64,000 nucleotides of DNA from Brevibacillus sp051967035 (GCF_051967035.1 NZ_JBQCKK010000011.1:68559-132558); one strand, 5' to 3'; shown: positions 31,856 to 41,661, counted from the first letter of the stretch. The notes: generated from the sequence alone by a model not told the origin. Program-made: numbers and translations.

Positions 31856-34660
31856 TCAATCAGGGCGCACCGTGCGCATGGAGGAGCGCTGTTGCTTGCC
31901 CGGGCGCGGGCGGCCGCTGGCGAGCACGCCGCCGATTCCTGCCACGAACGTCGGGACACCGGATGTGACGAGAATCAACGCCCAGTCGCGAATGGACAGA
32001 TCGGTCGTTTTGAAAATCGGCTGGAGAGCGTCGATGTACACGACTCCAAGCACCAGCACCAGGGACGAAATGACAGCCCAGACGAGGTATTTGTTTTCAA
32101 ACACGTTGCGGTGAAACACGCTGTACTGGCTGCGGCAATCGAACACGTGGATAAGCTGGGCCATGACCAACGTCACGAAGGCGACGGTCTGGGCGTGGAC
32201 CAGATCGTTCGGATTCTCGCGCAGCGTCAGCCAGAAAGCGAGCAGCGTCATGGCTCCGATCAAAAAGCCGCGGCTGATGATCTTCCAGCCCAAGCCCCTG
32301 CCGAAAATGTTTTCCGCCTTGTTGCGCGGCCGCTGGTACATCGTGTCGGCCTCAGCCTGATCGACCCCGAGAGCCATGGCGGGCAAGCCGTCTGTCACCA
32401 GATTGACCCACAAAATCTGAATGGGAACGAGCGGCAGCGGCAAGCCGAGCAGCATCGCGAAAAACATGACGAGAATCTCGCCCACATTGGAAGCGAGCAA
32501 ATAGCGGATAAATTTGCGGATGTTGTCGTAGATGTTGCGGCCTTCCTCGACGGCGGCGACAATCGTGGCGAAGTTGTCGTCGCGCAAAACCAGATCGGCC
32601 GCTTCCTTCGTTACGTCTGTGCCGGTAATCCCCATGGCGATGCCGATGTCCGACGTTTTGATCGCCGGAGCGTCATTGACGCCGTCGCCTGTCATGGCGA
32701 CTACGTGCCCTTTGCTTTGCAGGGCGCGTACAATCCGCAGCTTGTGCTCGGGAGATACCCGCGCGTACACGGTTACCCGCTCGGCGTGATCGGCAAGCGT
32801 CGCATCGGACATCCCGTCCAGCTCCCGCCCCTCCAGCACTTCGCCGTAGCCGCGCATCAGCCCGATCTGGCGGGCGATGGCTTCGGCCGTCACCTTGTGG
32901 TCGCCTGTAATCATGACGGTCTTGATGCCCGCCTGATGGCACAGGTTGATCGCGGAACGTACCTCCTCGCGCGGCGGGTCGATCATCCCGGCCAGGCCGA
33001 CGAAGACGAGATTGTTTTCCATCGTGCCGATCGGCTGCCCAGGGCGATAGCCTTGCAGCGTTTTGTAGGCAAAGCCGAGAACCCGCAGCGCTTTTCCCGC
33101 CATTCGCTCCGTCTGCTCCAGCACCCGATGGCGCAGGGACGCTGTCAGCGGCTGTAGCTCACCTCTCCACAAAATATGCGTCGATCGGGCCAGCACCGCT
33201 TCGGCAGCGCCTTTCGTCAACAGGGAATGAACGCCGTCTGCCCCTTTTTCCACAACGGACATCATTTTTCGGTCAGAATCAAAGGGCAGCTCCTCGACAC
33301 GCACCGACTGCTGCTTCGGGTTGCCCCGGTCCGTGGCAGTACCCGTTGCTTTTGCAGCCAGCACCTTCAACGCGCCCTCTGTCGGGTCGCCGACGATCTG
33401 CCAATGCCGCGTAGTTTTGCCCATGCCAAGCAAGTTGCGTGTGCCTTGTTCTTCGCAGATCAGGCGCGCATTGTTGCAGCGGTCCGCGATGCGAATGATT
33501 TGCGCAAGCGCTCCGTCGCGGGAAGGGGACACCATTTTTCCCTGATAGTGAAAAGCGCCCTCCGGCACGTAGCCGCTTCCGGTGATTTCATACGTGGAAT
33601 CACTGTGCCAGACATGGGTAACGGTCATTTTGTTCTGGGTGAGCGTGCCTGTCTTGTCGGAGCAGATGACAGAAGCGCAGCCGAGCGTCTCCACTGACGG
33701 CAGCTTGCGCACGATTGCATTGCGCCGGATCATTCGCTGCACGCCAAGCGCCAGCGCGACCGTCACAATAGCGGGCAAGCCTTCCGGGATGGCCGCTACC
33801 GCCAGACTGACCCCTGCCAAAAACATCGTAAACAGCTCATGTCCGTGCCAAACCCCTGCTACAATGACGACAATCGTCAGCAGCAAAGCGACGACCACGA
33901 GAATTTTGCCCATTTGCTCCAGGCGCACCTGCAACGGCGTCTCCGCTTCTTCCGCCGTATTCATCAGGTGGGCGATCTTCCCGATTTCCGTCTGCATGCC
34001 CGTCGCCACGACGATGCCGCTCCCGGTTCCGCCCGTCACCATCGTGCCCATGAAGGCGAGGTTTTTCTGATCGCCCAGCGGAACCGTCGAAGCTTGGGCC
34101 GTATCCAATTTTTGAACGTTTTTTCCGACAGGGACCGATTCGCCTGTCAGCGCTGACTCCTCTACCTCCAGCCGATTGGCGGTCAACAGCCGCATGTCCG
34201 CCGGAACCCGATCCCCCGCTTCGAGCACCACCAAATCACCCGGCACCAGGTGGGAAGCGGGAATCATGGAGATGTGCCCCTCGCGAATGACCCGGGCCAT
34301 CGGGGATGCCAGCTCCTTGAGCGCTTGCAGGGATCGTTCAGCCTTCGCTTCCTGAATGAACCCGAGTATGCCGTTAATGATGATGATCGCAATAATCGTA
34401 ATCGCATCCAGATACTCTCCCAGGAAGTAAGAGATCAACGTGGCGATGAACAGGATGAGCACCATGAAATCCTTGAACTGGTCGAGAAAGACCGAGTAGA
34501 GAGGCTTGCGTTTGGTTTCAGCCAACTGGTTGGCACCTTGCTTAGCCAGTCTCCGCTCCGCCTCTTGCTGGGTCAATCCCTGCGCCGCATCGCTATGAAG
34601 GGCTTCGGTCACGTCTGCCGCTGCCAGCGTGTACCATTTTCGAATTGGCTGTGTATCCAC
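31856..34660 (-). CDS. P-type Ca2+-transporting ATPase (P2A type, YloB-like)
   Basis: 934 residues, the full P2A layout: N-terminal cation-ATPase domain, TGES actuator loop (ALTGESVPVGK), AAIPEGLPAIV in helix M4, phosphorylation motif CSDKTGTLTQN, nucleotide domain, TGDGVNDAPA hinge and six C-terminal helices. Exports Ca2+ (or Mn2+) using ATP; in B. subtilis YloB contributes to spore calcium. GTG start at 34660 behind GGAGG with eight-base spacing. Monocistronic. Confidence 0.95.
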   Translation of the reverse strand: MDTQPIRKWYTLAAADVTEALHSDAAQGLTQQEAERRLAKQGANQLAETKRKPLYSVFLDQFKDFMVLILFIATLISYFLGEYLDAITIIAIIIINGILGFIQEAKAERSLQALKELASPMARVIREGHISMIPASHLVPGDLVVLEAGDRVPADMRLLTANRLEVEESALTGESVPVGKNVQKLDTAQASTVPLGDQKNLAFMGTMVTGGTGSGIVVATGMQTEIGKIAHLMNTAEEAETPLQVRLEQMGKILVVVALLLTIVVIVAGVWHGHELFTMFLAGVSLAVAAIPEGLPAIVTVALALGVQRMIRRNAIVRKLPSVETLGCASVICSDKTGTLTQNKMTVTHVWHSDSTYEITGSGYVPEGAFHYQGKMVSPSRDGALAQIIRIADRCNNARLICEEQGTRNLLGMGKTTRHWQIVGDPTEGALKVLAAKATGTATDRGNPKQQSVRVEELPFDSDRKMMSVVEKGADGVHSLLTKGAAEAVLARSTHILWRGELQPLTASLRHRVLEQTERMAGKALRVLGFAYKTLQGYRPGQPIGTMENNLVFVGLAGMIDPPREEVRSAINLCHQAGIKTVMITGDHKVTAEAIARQIGLMRGYGEVLEGRELDGMSDATLADHAERVTVYARVSPEHKLRIVRALQSKGHVVAMTGDGVNDAPAIKTSDIGIAMGITGTDVTKEAADLVLRDDNFATIVAAVEEGRNIYDNIRKFIRYLLASNVGEILVMFFAMLLGLPLPLVPIQILWVNLVTDGLPAMALGVDQAEADTMYQRPRNKAENIFGRGLGWKIISRGFLIGAMTLLAFWLTLRENPNDLVHAQTVAFVTLVMAQLIHVFDCRSQYSVFHRNVFENKYLVWAVISSLVLVLGVVYIDALQPIFKTTDLSIRDWALILVTSGVPTFVAGIGGVLASGRPRPGKQQRSSMRTVRPD

Positions 34661-34726
34661 CTACATCTCCTCCATCCACTTCTCACTCATTGTCATGTGT
34701 ATGCAGACGAGCCAGAAAATAAAACA

Positions 34727-34777
34727 GGGGCTGTCCAGAAAGTCAGTGTAAAACTGACTGCTGGACGCCCCGTTTTT
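34727..34777. terminator. Strong hairpin terminator downstream of fruA
   Basis: GGGGCTGTCCAG pairs with CTGGACGCCCC around an inner GTCAGT/ACTGAC stem, with T-rich tracts on both sides. It lies between the fructose operon and the ATPase gene; no convincing gene lies in the 140 bases between it and fruA. Confidence 0.8.
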
Positions 34778-34920
34778 AATCGAATGGTAACGCGAGCTTC
34801 TCCCTGTCGTTCCCCGAAGTCCGCTTCCTGTCTGTTACTCGTGAACCGATTCAAGCAGCTTGCCCAGTTGCTCCATCGCTTTCTCCACAAACAATCTGGC
34901 CGGACGGCGTGGATGCCGCT

Positions 34921-36837
34921 TTACTCTGCCATGTCTTTTTTCAGTACCTTTATCATCAGGGCCGTAACCATGACCCCTGCTACAATTGAAACGAGGTACA
35001 GCGGCCAGTTGCCGACAACCGGCAGTACGAACAAACCGCCATGCGGAGCCGGCAATGTGCACCCGAACAGCATGGACAATCCGCCGGCAACGGCAGAACC
35101 GGCCATAATGGAAGGAATGATGCGGGTAGGGTCAGCCGCCGCAAACGGGATCGCCCCTTCCGTGATGAAGGAAGCGCCCAGGACGTAAGCGGTTTTTCCC
35201 GCGTGCCGCTCTTCAGCTGTAAATTTCTTTTTGAACAGGGTAGTGGCCAAGGCAATGCCGAGCGGTGGAGTCATGCCGGCCGCCATAATCGCTGCATGCG
35301 GGGCGTAATTCCCCTCGGCAATCATCGCAATCCCGAACGTAAAGGCCGCTTTGTTGACGGGGCCCCCCATGTCAAAGGCCATCATCGCGCCCAAAATGAC
35401 ACCAAGGATCACCGCATTTCCCGTCCCCATGTTTTTCAGCCAGCTGCCAAGCGCCGTGTTGGCTGCCGCGACGGGATCGGAAACAATGTAGACCATGAGA
35501 AAGCCGGTAATCAGCGTACCCAGCAGCGGGTACAATAGCATCGGCTTGATCCCTTCCAGCGATGGCGGCAGTCCGACAAACAGCTTTTTCAGCCCAAGTA
35601 CAATATACCCGGCCAAAAAGCCGGCAATGATTCCTCCGAGAAAGCCGGAGCCCGAGGTAGTTGCCAGCAATCCGCCCACCATACCGGGCGCAAAGCCTGG
35701 CCGATCGGCGATGCTGGAAGCGATAAACCCGGCCAGTACCGGAATCATCAGTTGAAATGCCGTTTTTCCACCGATGTCCATCAATACTTTGGCCAGCGGA
35801 TGGAAGGACGGATCGTTCGGGTCAGACGCGTTGATCCCGAACAAAAAGCTGATCGCGATGATAATCCCGCCGCCCACGACAAACGGAAGCATATTGGACA
35901 CGCCATTCATCAAATGACGATAAAAGGCTGGCTGCTTGGACTTTTTCGCGTCCTTGCCTTCCTGAATCTTTTCCTGATAACTGGACGCGCTCCCGCGGTA
36001 GACGCTCCCCCTCTGATTGACGGCGCGCTGCAGCAGGTCTTCGGCATGGCGGATTCCTTCAGCTACCGGTACTTCGATGAGAACTTTTCCGACGAAACGC
36101 TCCATCTCCACCTGCCGGTCAGCAGCCACGATGACGGCCGCGGCTTCTTCAATATCCCTCGACGTTAGCTTGTTTTTGACTCCTCCGGAACCGTTCGTCT
36201 CCACCTTGAGCGAGATCCCTAGCTCCGCCGCCTTTTTCTTCAGGGCATCGGCTGCCATGTAGGTGTGGGCGATGCCGGTCGGGCAAGCCGTTACGGCGAC
36301 CACTTTGGCCGACACGTGCTGCTGGTCGGCTGCCACGCCTTCGGTAACGCTTTCATCTTCGCTCTCAAGTTCCTTTTCCTTGTTCGCGATAATCGCAAGC
36401 ACCTGTTCCTTCGTCTCTGCTTTCATCAGCTCCTGGCGAAACGACTCGTCCATGAGCATCTGAGAGAGCTGGGCAAGCGTCGCCAGATGAGCCTGGTTGG
36501 CGTCTTCGGTTGCGGCGATCATGAAGAAGAGATGCGCTTTTTGTTGATCCAGGGAATCAAATTCCACGCCTTCTTTGGAAAAACCGTAGGCGATGGCAGG
36601 CGTCTTGACCGCGGCTGTCTTGGCATGCGGGATGGCTATTCCCTCGCCAATTCCCGTAGAGCCTTGAGCCTCGCGGGCGAGAATGGCCTGCTTCATGCCA
36701 TCCTTGTCATTCAGGCGTCCCGCTTTGTCGAGTTGCTCGATCAACTCGTCCAGCACCGCTTCTTTTGTGGTCGCCGACAAATGAACGACAATCGTGTCTG
36801 CCTTCAGCAAATCACCAATGCGAATGTTATGGTTCAT
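34921..36837 (-). CDS. fruA: PTS fructose transporter, fused EIIABC
   Basis: 638 residues in the order IIA (phospho-His71 in IAIPHAKT), IIB (phospho-Cys185 in AVTACPTGIAHT) and IIC membrane channel (from about residue 290, with GGVVNKAAF-like GGPVNKAAF). Imports fructose as fructose-1-phosphate using phosphate from HPr. Start 13 bases behind fruK, so it is the last gene of fruRKA. Family length is normal. Confidence 0.97.
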   Translation of the reverse strand: MNHNIRIGDLLKADTIVVHLSATTKEAVLDELIEQLDKAGRLNDKDGMKQAILAREAQGSTGIGEGIAIPHAKTAAVKTPAIAYGFSKEGVEFDSLDQQKAHLFFMIAATEDANQAHLATLAQLSQMLMDESFRQELMKAETKEQVLAIIANKEKELESEDESVTEGVAADQQHVSAKVVAVTACPTGIAHTYMAADALKKKAAELGISLKVETNGSGGVKNKLTSRDIEEAAAVIVAADRQVEMERFVGKVLIEVPVAEGIRHAEDLLQRAVNQRGSVYRGSASSYQEKIQEGKDAKKSKQPAFYRHLMNGVSNMLPFVVGGGIIIAISFLFGINASDPNDPSFHPLAKVLMDIGGKTAFQLMIPVLAGFIASSIADRPGFAPGMVGGLLATTSGSGFLGGIIAGFLAGYIVLGLKKLFVGLPPSLEGIKPMLLYPLLGTLITGFLMVYIVSDPVAAANTALGSWLKNMGTGNAVILGVILGAMMAFDMGGPVNKAAFTFGIAMIAEGNYAPHAAIMAAGMTPPLGIALATTLFKKKFTAEERHAGKTAYVLGASFITEGAIPFAAADPTRIIPSIMAGSAVAGGLSMLFGCTLPAPHGGLFVLPVVGNWPLYLVSIVAGVMVTALMIKVLKKDMAE

Positions 36838-36850
36838 GGGTAACCCCCCA

Positions 36851-37765
36851 TCACGAAATGAAGGTAATCGTAACGTTCTGAATGAATGCTTCTATTTTTT
36901 CACGCGTGCAAAAACCTTCCGACAGGGCGGTCGTACTCCCGGCCGCTACGGCAAAACGAAACGCCGCTTCGTTATTCATCCCGCGTGTCAGACCGTAGAG
37001 AAATCCTGCTACCATCGAATCTCCGGCGCCGATCGAATTGACCGGTTTGCGCTGTGGAATCTGGGCGAGATAGGCCTCATTCCGGTTGACAAAGACCGCT
37101 CCTTGTCCGGCCATCGAGACGATGACGTTTTGCGCGCCCATCTGGAGCGCTTTTCGTCCCCACTCGATCGCTTCGGCAGGAGTCGCAATCGTCACATCGT
37201 ACAATTCGCCCAGTTCATGGTGATTCGGTTTGATGAGGAACGGTTCTTCCGACAAACCGTTTTTCAAGGCCCGCCCTTTGGCGTCAAGGAAAATGCGGAC
37301 TCCCTTGCCGCGCAGCCGCTGCATCATCATCTGGTACATATCGGCGGGCAAGCTCTTGGGGACGCTTCCGGCGAGGACGAGGTAATCGCCGCTTTGCAAA
37401 CGGTCGATCTGCTCAAAAAGGCGCTCAAGCGCTTCTTCAGGAATGGGGGGAGAGACCCCGCTAATATCCGTCTCGTTCTCCGCCTTTATTTTTACGTTGA
37501 TCCGTGAATCGTGTTTAATCTGGATAAACTGATGAGCAATGCCGGCTTGCTCGACCTGCTGCTGTATATATTCTCCCGTAAACCCTCCGACAAATCCCAG
37601 AGCCGTACTGTCTTCACCGAGGGCGCGGAGAACTTTGGAGACATTGATCCCTTTTCCGCCTGCAACCTTCCACTCTTTTTTCGCCTCGTGAATCGCTCCT
37701 TGCGACAGGGCAGACAGCCAGATGTGGTAGTCAATCGATGGATTCAGGGTTACTGTGTAAATCAT
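36851..37765 (-). CDS. fruK: 1-phosphofructokinase
   Basis: PfkB-family kinase of 304 residues converting fructose-1-phosphate to fructose-1,6-bisphosphate. Motifs are KGINVSKVLRALG near residue 38, and the C-terminal anion-hole/base motif GAGDSMVAGF. Its ATG overlaps the fruR stop by four bases (ATGA), so it is co-translated with the regulator. Confidence 0.97.
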   Translation of the reverse strand: MIYTVTLNPSIDYHIWLSALSQGAIHEAKKEWKVAGGKGINVSKVLRALGEDSTALGFVGGFTGEYIQQQVEQAGIAHQFIQIKHDSRINVKIKAENETDISGVSPPIPEEALERLFEQIDRLQSGDYLVLAGSVPKSLPADMYQMMMQRLRGKGVRIFLDAKGRALKNGLSEEPFLIKPNHHELGELYDVTIATPAEAIEWGRKALQMGAQNVIVSMAGQGAVFVNRNEAYLAQIPQRKPVNSIGAGDSMVAGFLYGLTRGMNNEAAFRFAVAAGSTTALSEGFCTREKIEAFIQNVTITFIS

Positions 37766-38514
37766 GCTTTCACCACTTTGAGAGTTGTTATTCTGCTGTA
37801 CGCTTGCTGCTCCTCTTGGCTGATACCGCTATCCGTGATGAGCGTAATTCCGTGCAGGTCGCCCACTTTGGCAAACGTGACGCGCGAAAACTTGTCGGAG
37901 TCGCACAAGACAAAGCGTTCATCCGAAAACTGCAGCGCCAACTGCTTGACGTACGCTTCATCGGGATCCGGTGTAGTCAGACCGTGGCTTTGATCGATCC
38001 CATTCATGCCGAGAAAACATTTGTCAAAGCGATATTGGCTGAGCGACTTGATCGCGTCTCGCCCGACGAGCGACAATGTAGCCGCTTTCAATTCACCTCC
38101 CAGAAGAATCGTTCGGATGTGGCGGTTAATCAGATGGAGGGCGATATCCACCCCATTCGTCACGACCATAATGTTCTCGGGCAAGTACGGAAGCATCTGA
38201 TAAGTCGTGGTCCCCGCATCGATAAAAATCGAATCGCGGTCTTGTACCAGGCTGGCAGCGTATTTGGCGATCGCCTTCTTTTCCCGCTCCCGTTTGACCG
38301 ACTTTTCCAGGATCGTCGGCTCCTCGATTTTGCTTTGCAACACAGATGCTCCACCGTGGACGCGCTTGAGCAAGCGCTGTTCTTCCAATTCGCTCAAATC
38401 CCGCCGAATCGTCGACTCCGACGCTCCTGTAGCTTCGACAAGTTCATGGATTCGCACGAAATCTTTTTCTTTTACGAGCGCAAGAATCAACTGATGACGT
38501 TCCGGAGTTAGCAT
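37762..38514 (-). CDS. fruR: DeoR-family regulator of the fructose operon
   Basis: 250 residues: N-terminal DeoR helix-turn-helix (RIHELVEATGASESTIRRDLSELE) and a C-terminal sugar-phosphate sensor domain (IFIDAGTTTYQM, LCDSDKF). Fructose-1-phosphate is the usual ligand of FruR-type members. ATG at 38514 follows AAGGGAGGG. First gene of fruRKA. Confidence 0.93.
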   Translation of the reverse strand: MLTPERHQLILALVKEKDFVRIHELVEATGASESTIRRDLSELEEQRLLKRVHGGASVLQSKIEEPTILEKSVKREREKKAIAKYAASLVQDRDSIFIDAGTTTYQMLPYLPENIMVVTNGVDIALHLINRHIRTILLGGELKAATLSLVGRDAIKSLSQYRFDKCFLGMNGIDQSHGLTTPDPDEAYVKQLALQFSDERFVLCDSDKFSRVTFAKVGDLHGITLITDSGISQEEQQAYSRITTLKVVKA

Positions 38515-38553
38515 CGTACCCTCCCTTCTGGCAGTGCCCTCTGAATGATTTTG

Positions 38554-38582
38554 ATTATACACGCACATTCAGTCAAAAACAA
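38554..38582 (-). promoter_or_regulatory. Promoter of fruRKA
   Basis: On the minus strand TTGTTT and TATAAT are separated by 17 bases, about 40 bases before fruR. The surrounding TGATT/AATCA repeats are candidate FruR contacts. Confidence 0.6.
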
Positions 38583-38707
38583 TCACAAATGGTCATAACC
38601 AATCAATCATGCTGTTGAAAAGGGGGCACGCCTCCGACAAACGACTGGCTGGCCGCCTATCTCTCTCCCGTCCCCTTCTCGCACTGGGGGTTTTCGTTAC
38701 AGAACGA

Positions 38708-38740
38708 ATAAAACAACCCGTCCTTCTTCCAGGACGGGTC
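38708..38740 (-). terminator. Terminator of ytaF
   Basis: Minus strand GACCCGTCC and GGACGGGT pair, followed by TTGTTTTATT. Confidence 0.75.
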
Positions 38741-38756
38741 CGCATGTAAGGGAGAG

Positions 38757-39506
38757 TTACTTCAAGCTTTTGGCCAATCCGATGCAAATAAGCAGAATCG
38801 GCGGCAGCCAGGTCAGGCGCGCCAGCCAACTCGTTTTTCCCGCCCGTCGCCCGATCGCCAGTCCGACCACAAGCAACAACGCGCTCATGACCGCGATGCA
38901 CAACGCAACGACGAGGGGCGAATACCCTAAAAAGGTGAGGCTGATCCCCGCTCCAAACGCATCCAGGGAGAGCGCAAGCCCCAGCATGACCGCCTCCCAG
39001 CCCATGATATGCCCCGAACGGTCCGCATCGGCTTTGGAGGGGTCTTTTAAAATTTGAATCATGACGCCGAACATACGAAATTGCGTCAGCACGGTGCGAT
39101 CCAGCTCCACCTGCGTTTCTCTGACTGGCACAGCTGACACAGCCGCCACTGCGTTCGCGGCAGTCCGTTCGTCGGCTTGCCCCGCGCGCATACCGGACTG
39201 TGCGGGCAGCAAATTCGGCTCCTTTTCCTTCCCTTGACGCGAAGAAAAAAGCCGCCAGAGAGTAAACAACCCCATCAAAATCAAGACGGCTGCGCCGATA
39301 TGCTTGCCAATCTCGGGCGTCAGCCAATCCGTCAGCGACGAACCTACGAGCATGACACCATACACAACGGCAAACGAACATCCGGAAACGACGACCAGCG
39401 ACAAAAACGGCATTTTCATGTTGCGCAAGCCATACGTCAATCCTACGCTGACACTGTCCATGCTGATGGCCAGGGAAACGAGCAGGAGTGCGAGCCATCC
39501 GCTCAT
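38757..39506 (-). CDS. ytaF: Sporulation membrane protein YtaF
   Basis: 249 residues with six hydrophobic segments and a polar middle loop of about 85 residues. The paired SLAISMDSVSVGLTYG and LGLALSLDAFGAGIS repeats, each with an acidic residue in a helix, are the mark of YtaF/MntP-like (LysE-superfamily) exporters. YtaF is sporulation-linked in Bacillus; substrate unproven. ATG follows AGAGGTG. The gap to spo0M upstream holds its terminator only. Confidence 0.9.
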   Translation of the reverse strand: MSGWLALLLVSLAISMDSVSVGLTYGLRNMKMPFLSLVVVSGCSFAVVYGVMLVGSSLTDWLTPEIGKHIGAAVLILMGLFTLWRLFSSRQGKEKEPNLLPAQSGMRAGQADERTAANAVAAVSAVPVRETQVELDRTVLTQFRMFGVMIQILKDPSKADADRSGHIMGWEAVMLGLALSLDAFGAGISLTFLGYSPLVVALCIAVMSALLLVVGLAIGRRAGKTSWLARLTWLPPILLICIGLAKSLK

Positions 39507-39670
39507 ATGTGGTCACCTCTTTCCCATTGCCTATTAGATATACGCGAGAGGGGCTTTTCCTGTGCAAACAAACAAGGGATCGGCACATCACCGAAGCGCT
39601 CGGCGCTTTGCAAAAAGCCGTGAGTGGACGCGTCGCTGAGGTCACGCCCGGTTTCGCTTTTTTCCTGCAC

Positions 39671-39713
39671 CAAAAAAGCCATTGCCTGCCGTCATCCAGC
39701 AAGCAATGGCTTT
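39671..39713 (-). terminator. Terminator of spo0M
   Basis: Minus strand AAAGCCATTGCTTGC and GCAGGCAATGGCTTT pair, followed by TTTTGG. Confidence 0.85.
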
Positions 39714-39742
39714 CTTTCCTGTATGCGTAGGAGGAATGCCTG

Positions 39743-40705
39743 TTACAGCTCCTCGTCAAATCCGCCAAAGTCAAAATCCAGCTCTTCTTCGCCCGCGTCG
39801 CCATCCTCGGAGGCCATTTCCTCATCCGGCGACATCAGCTCGCCGAGCAGCATGCCGCCGAGGAACCCGGCTGCCATGCCCCCGATCATGCCGCCCATGC
39901 CGCTGCCGCGATGGCCGTGGTGGCCGTATCCGTAATGCCCCTGTTGGTAGGAAGCGAGCGACACGTACGGAATCGCTTGCGGATTGTTCGCGTATTCGCG
40001 AATTTTCTCGATCAGATAGCGGGACAGCTCTTCCTCCTGTCCGTCTGCGAGCAATGGCTGCGGAACCACGATTTCGGCCTTGTACTCCTTCTCGCGGCGC
40101 AAAAAGCCTGTAGCCAGATCCAGCTCTACCAGCATGCGCAGCTCGTCTGGCGCAGTGAAAAAGATTACGTCCAGCTCCTTGAGCGGAATACCCAGGTTGG
40201 CAGCCGGGAAAAAGGAGAACTCTTGTCCGTACGGCGTCAGCTTGCCGGAGTCTGGCTTTTGGCGCAAGTTCAGGCGGTCAAACGCACAGAGTACGCGCTC
40301 CACCGGCTCGGGAGGCAAAATCTCGACGCGGTCAAAATCGGTCGGGTCGAGCGCCATTTCCACATCGAGCTTGGTTTGCAGCGCGTACTGGATCGCTGGC
40401 GTCGACGCAGCCAGTCCATACGGCATCGCAAACGAAAACGGAATCTCCTGCACGAACGGCTTTGGCTGTACCGTAAAGTGACGGCTGATCGGGTAGACCT
40501 GCACCTGCTTGGTCACTTCCTGCCCGCGCAGATTCACGCGCATCAAGAGGACTGCGCTCAGCTCGGAAATGCGCTGCTCCACGTTGCCGCCCTCGATTCG
40601 CACGACACCGGTCATCGTCTCTCCCAGTCGGTAGCCAGGGGCGTCCAGCTTGAGATCAACCGTTGCCGCTCCTACACCGAATTTTGCCATCAGCTTTTTG
40701 AACAT
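39743..40705 (-). CDS. spo0M: Sporulation-control protein Spo0M
   Basis: 320 residues. The N-terminal two thirds are the arrestin-like Spo0M fold (MFKKLMAKFGVGAATVDL; RLGETMTGVVRIEGGNVEQRI). The tail has a Gly/Met/His-rich stretch and an acidic end. In B. subtilis Spo0M affects sporulation and cell division. ATG at 40705 follows GGAGGAG. A 20-base palindrome lies just upstream. Confidence 0.93.
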   Translation of the reverse strand: MFKKLMAKFGVGAATVDLKLDAPGYRLGETMTGVVRIEGGNVEQRISELSAVLLMRVNLRGQEVTKQVQVYPISRHFTVQPKPFVQEIPFSFAMPYGLAASTPAIQYALQTKLDVEMALDPTDFDRVEILPPEPVERVLCAFDRLNLRQKPDSGKLTPYGQEFSFFPAANLGIPLKELDVIFFTAPDELRMLVELDLATGFLRREKEYKAEIVVPQPLLADGQEEELSRYLIEKIREYANNPQAIPYVSLASYQQGHYGYGHHGHRGSGMGGMIGGMAAGFLGGMLLGELMSPDEEMASEDGDAGEEELDFDFGGFDEEL

Positions 40706-40720
40706 CGGCTTCTCCTCCGT

Positions 40721-40740
40721 ATATAAGCAATTACTTATAT
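40721..40740. promoter_or_regulatory. Palindrome upstream of spo0M
   Basis: ATATAAG-CAATTA-CTTATAT, perfect seven-base arms, lying between a possible TACACT -10 box and the ribosome binding site. It could be an operator or a short mRNA stem. Confidence 0.4.
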
Positions 40741-40872
40741 TGATAGTGTAGCAGAAAAAGAGCCTGGAACGCGAGTGGCACATGCGCGAACGAGCAATTG
40801 CCCGATGAGACGCTCGTACAAACAGCGGAATACCGGCCGCTTTTCCCCCCTAGACAATCCCGTGCTTGTGAA

Positions 40873-41649
40873 CTAGCCATTACCCGTACAGCACAGCCTG
40901 GACTGGATCGATTGCACCAGTTCGCTGACAGAAGGCGCCAGCCAGCATTCCGGCATGCGGGCCTGCTCGCCTCGCAGCAGGCGGCAGGCAAACGTATTCG
41001 GATGGACGCCCGGACTCAAAAAATACACTTGCTGAAACGGCGCCGGAATCGCGTCCATCGCTGCCACGCATTTGTTGACATACGTTTGCAGCGCCTCCTG
41101 ATAGCGCGGAGCGGTCAGCGCCGTCCCGCAGCGGACTTCGATTCCGGTCAATTCCTTGGCGTGCGCGGCATCCAGGCTTTTGGCGAGCGAGCAGACGACA
41201 AACAGCAGCTTGTCGGGCGAAAGCTTGTAACGCTTCTGATACTGCTTGGCAAAACGGGCCAGGGTAGCGTTCCAGGAGCGAGTGTCGTAGCTGCCCAGAT
41301 CGGGAATGCATTTGAGCGCCGCGACCAACTGGTCCTTGCTCCAAAGAAACAGCAGACCGTCCATTACCTGAACAGACAATCCGGCAATTCGCCCCGCCAA
41401 AAACTCCCCGACCCGCTCATGAATGACCCGCGAGATGCGTTGGGAAGACTTGCGCTTGAGCTTTTGCCGAACGCGTATTTCCTCTTCCTCCACATAAATC
41501 CGCGCCAGCGCCAAAAACAGCAAGGCTTCCGCCCTCCGCGGGCGCTCGTCCTCCTGCCCCTGCCGGGCGCACGCTTCGGTCAGGCACTCCAAACGGCTGT
41601 AGGCGTCCCGGAGGCTTTTCGCCCATTGCCCTGCTTTTTCTGTGCCCAT
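40873..41649 (-). CDS. Unknown protein, last gene of the kdp operon
   Basis: 258 residues, basic, largely helical by appearance, no signal peptide or membrane segment. Features seen: a Glu/Arg-rich helix (VEEEEIRVRQKLKRKSS), a mid-protein SYDTRSWNATLARFAKQYQKRY stretch, and five cysteines spread along the chain. ATG follows GAGGAGGAG 12 bases behind the KdpD-like gene, so it is surely co-transcribed. No family recognised. A helper of potassium transport or of the KdpD-like protein is an inference from position only. Confidence 0.72.
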   Translation of the reverse strand: MGTEKAGQWAKSLRDAYSRLECLTEACARQGQEDERPRRAEALLFLALARIYVEEEEIRVRQKLKRKSSQRISRVIHERVGEFLAGRIAGLSVQVMDGLLFLWSKDQLVAALKCIPDLGSYDTRSWNATLARFAKQYQKRYKLSPDKLLFVVCSLAKSLDAAHAKELTGIEVRCGTALTAPRYQEALQTYVNKCVAAMDAIPAPFQQVYFLSPGVHPNTFACRLLRGEQARMPECWLAPSVSELVQSIQSRLCCTGNG

Positions 41650-41661
41650 GCTACTCCTCCT

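Noticed and set aside
34693..35062. Open frames downstream of and overlapping the 3' end of fruA on the minus strand, ending in a plausible-looking helix (EKAMEQLGKLLESVHE)
   Set aside because: No start codon with a ribosome binding site, and one frame runs inside fruA; most likely chance.
39507..39670. A frame of about 55 codons ahead of ytaF on the minus strand whose TGA overlaps the ytaF ATG
   Set aside because: Its only possible start (GTG) abuts the spo0M terminator T-tract and has no ribosome binding site. I also looked for a Mn2+ (yybP-ykoY) riboswitch here and did not find its conserved parts.
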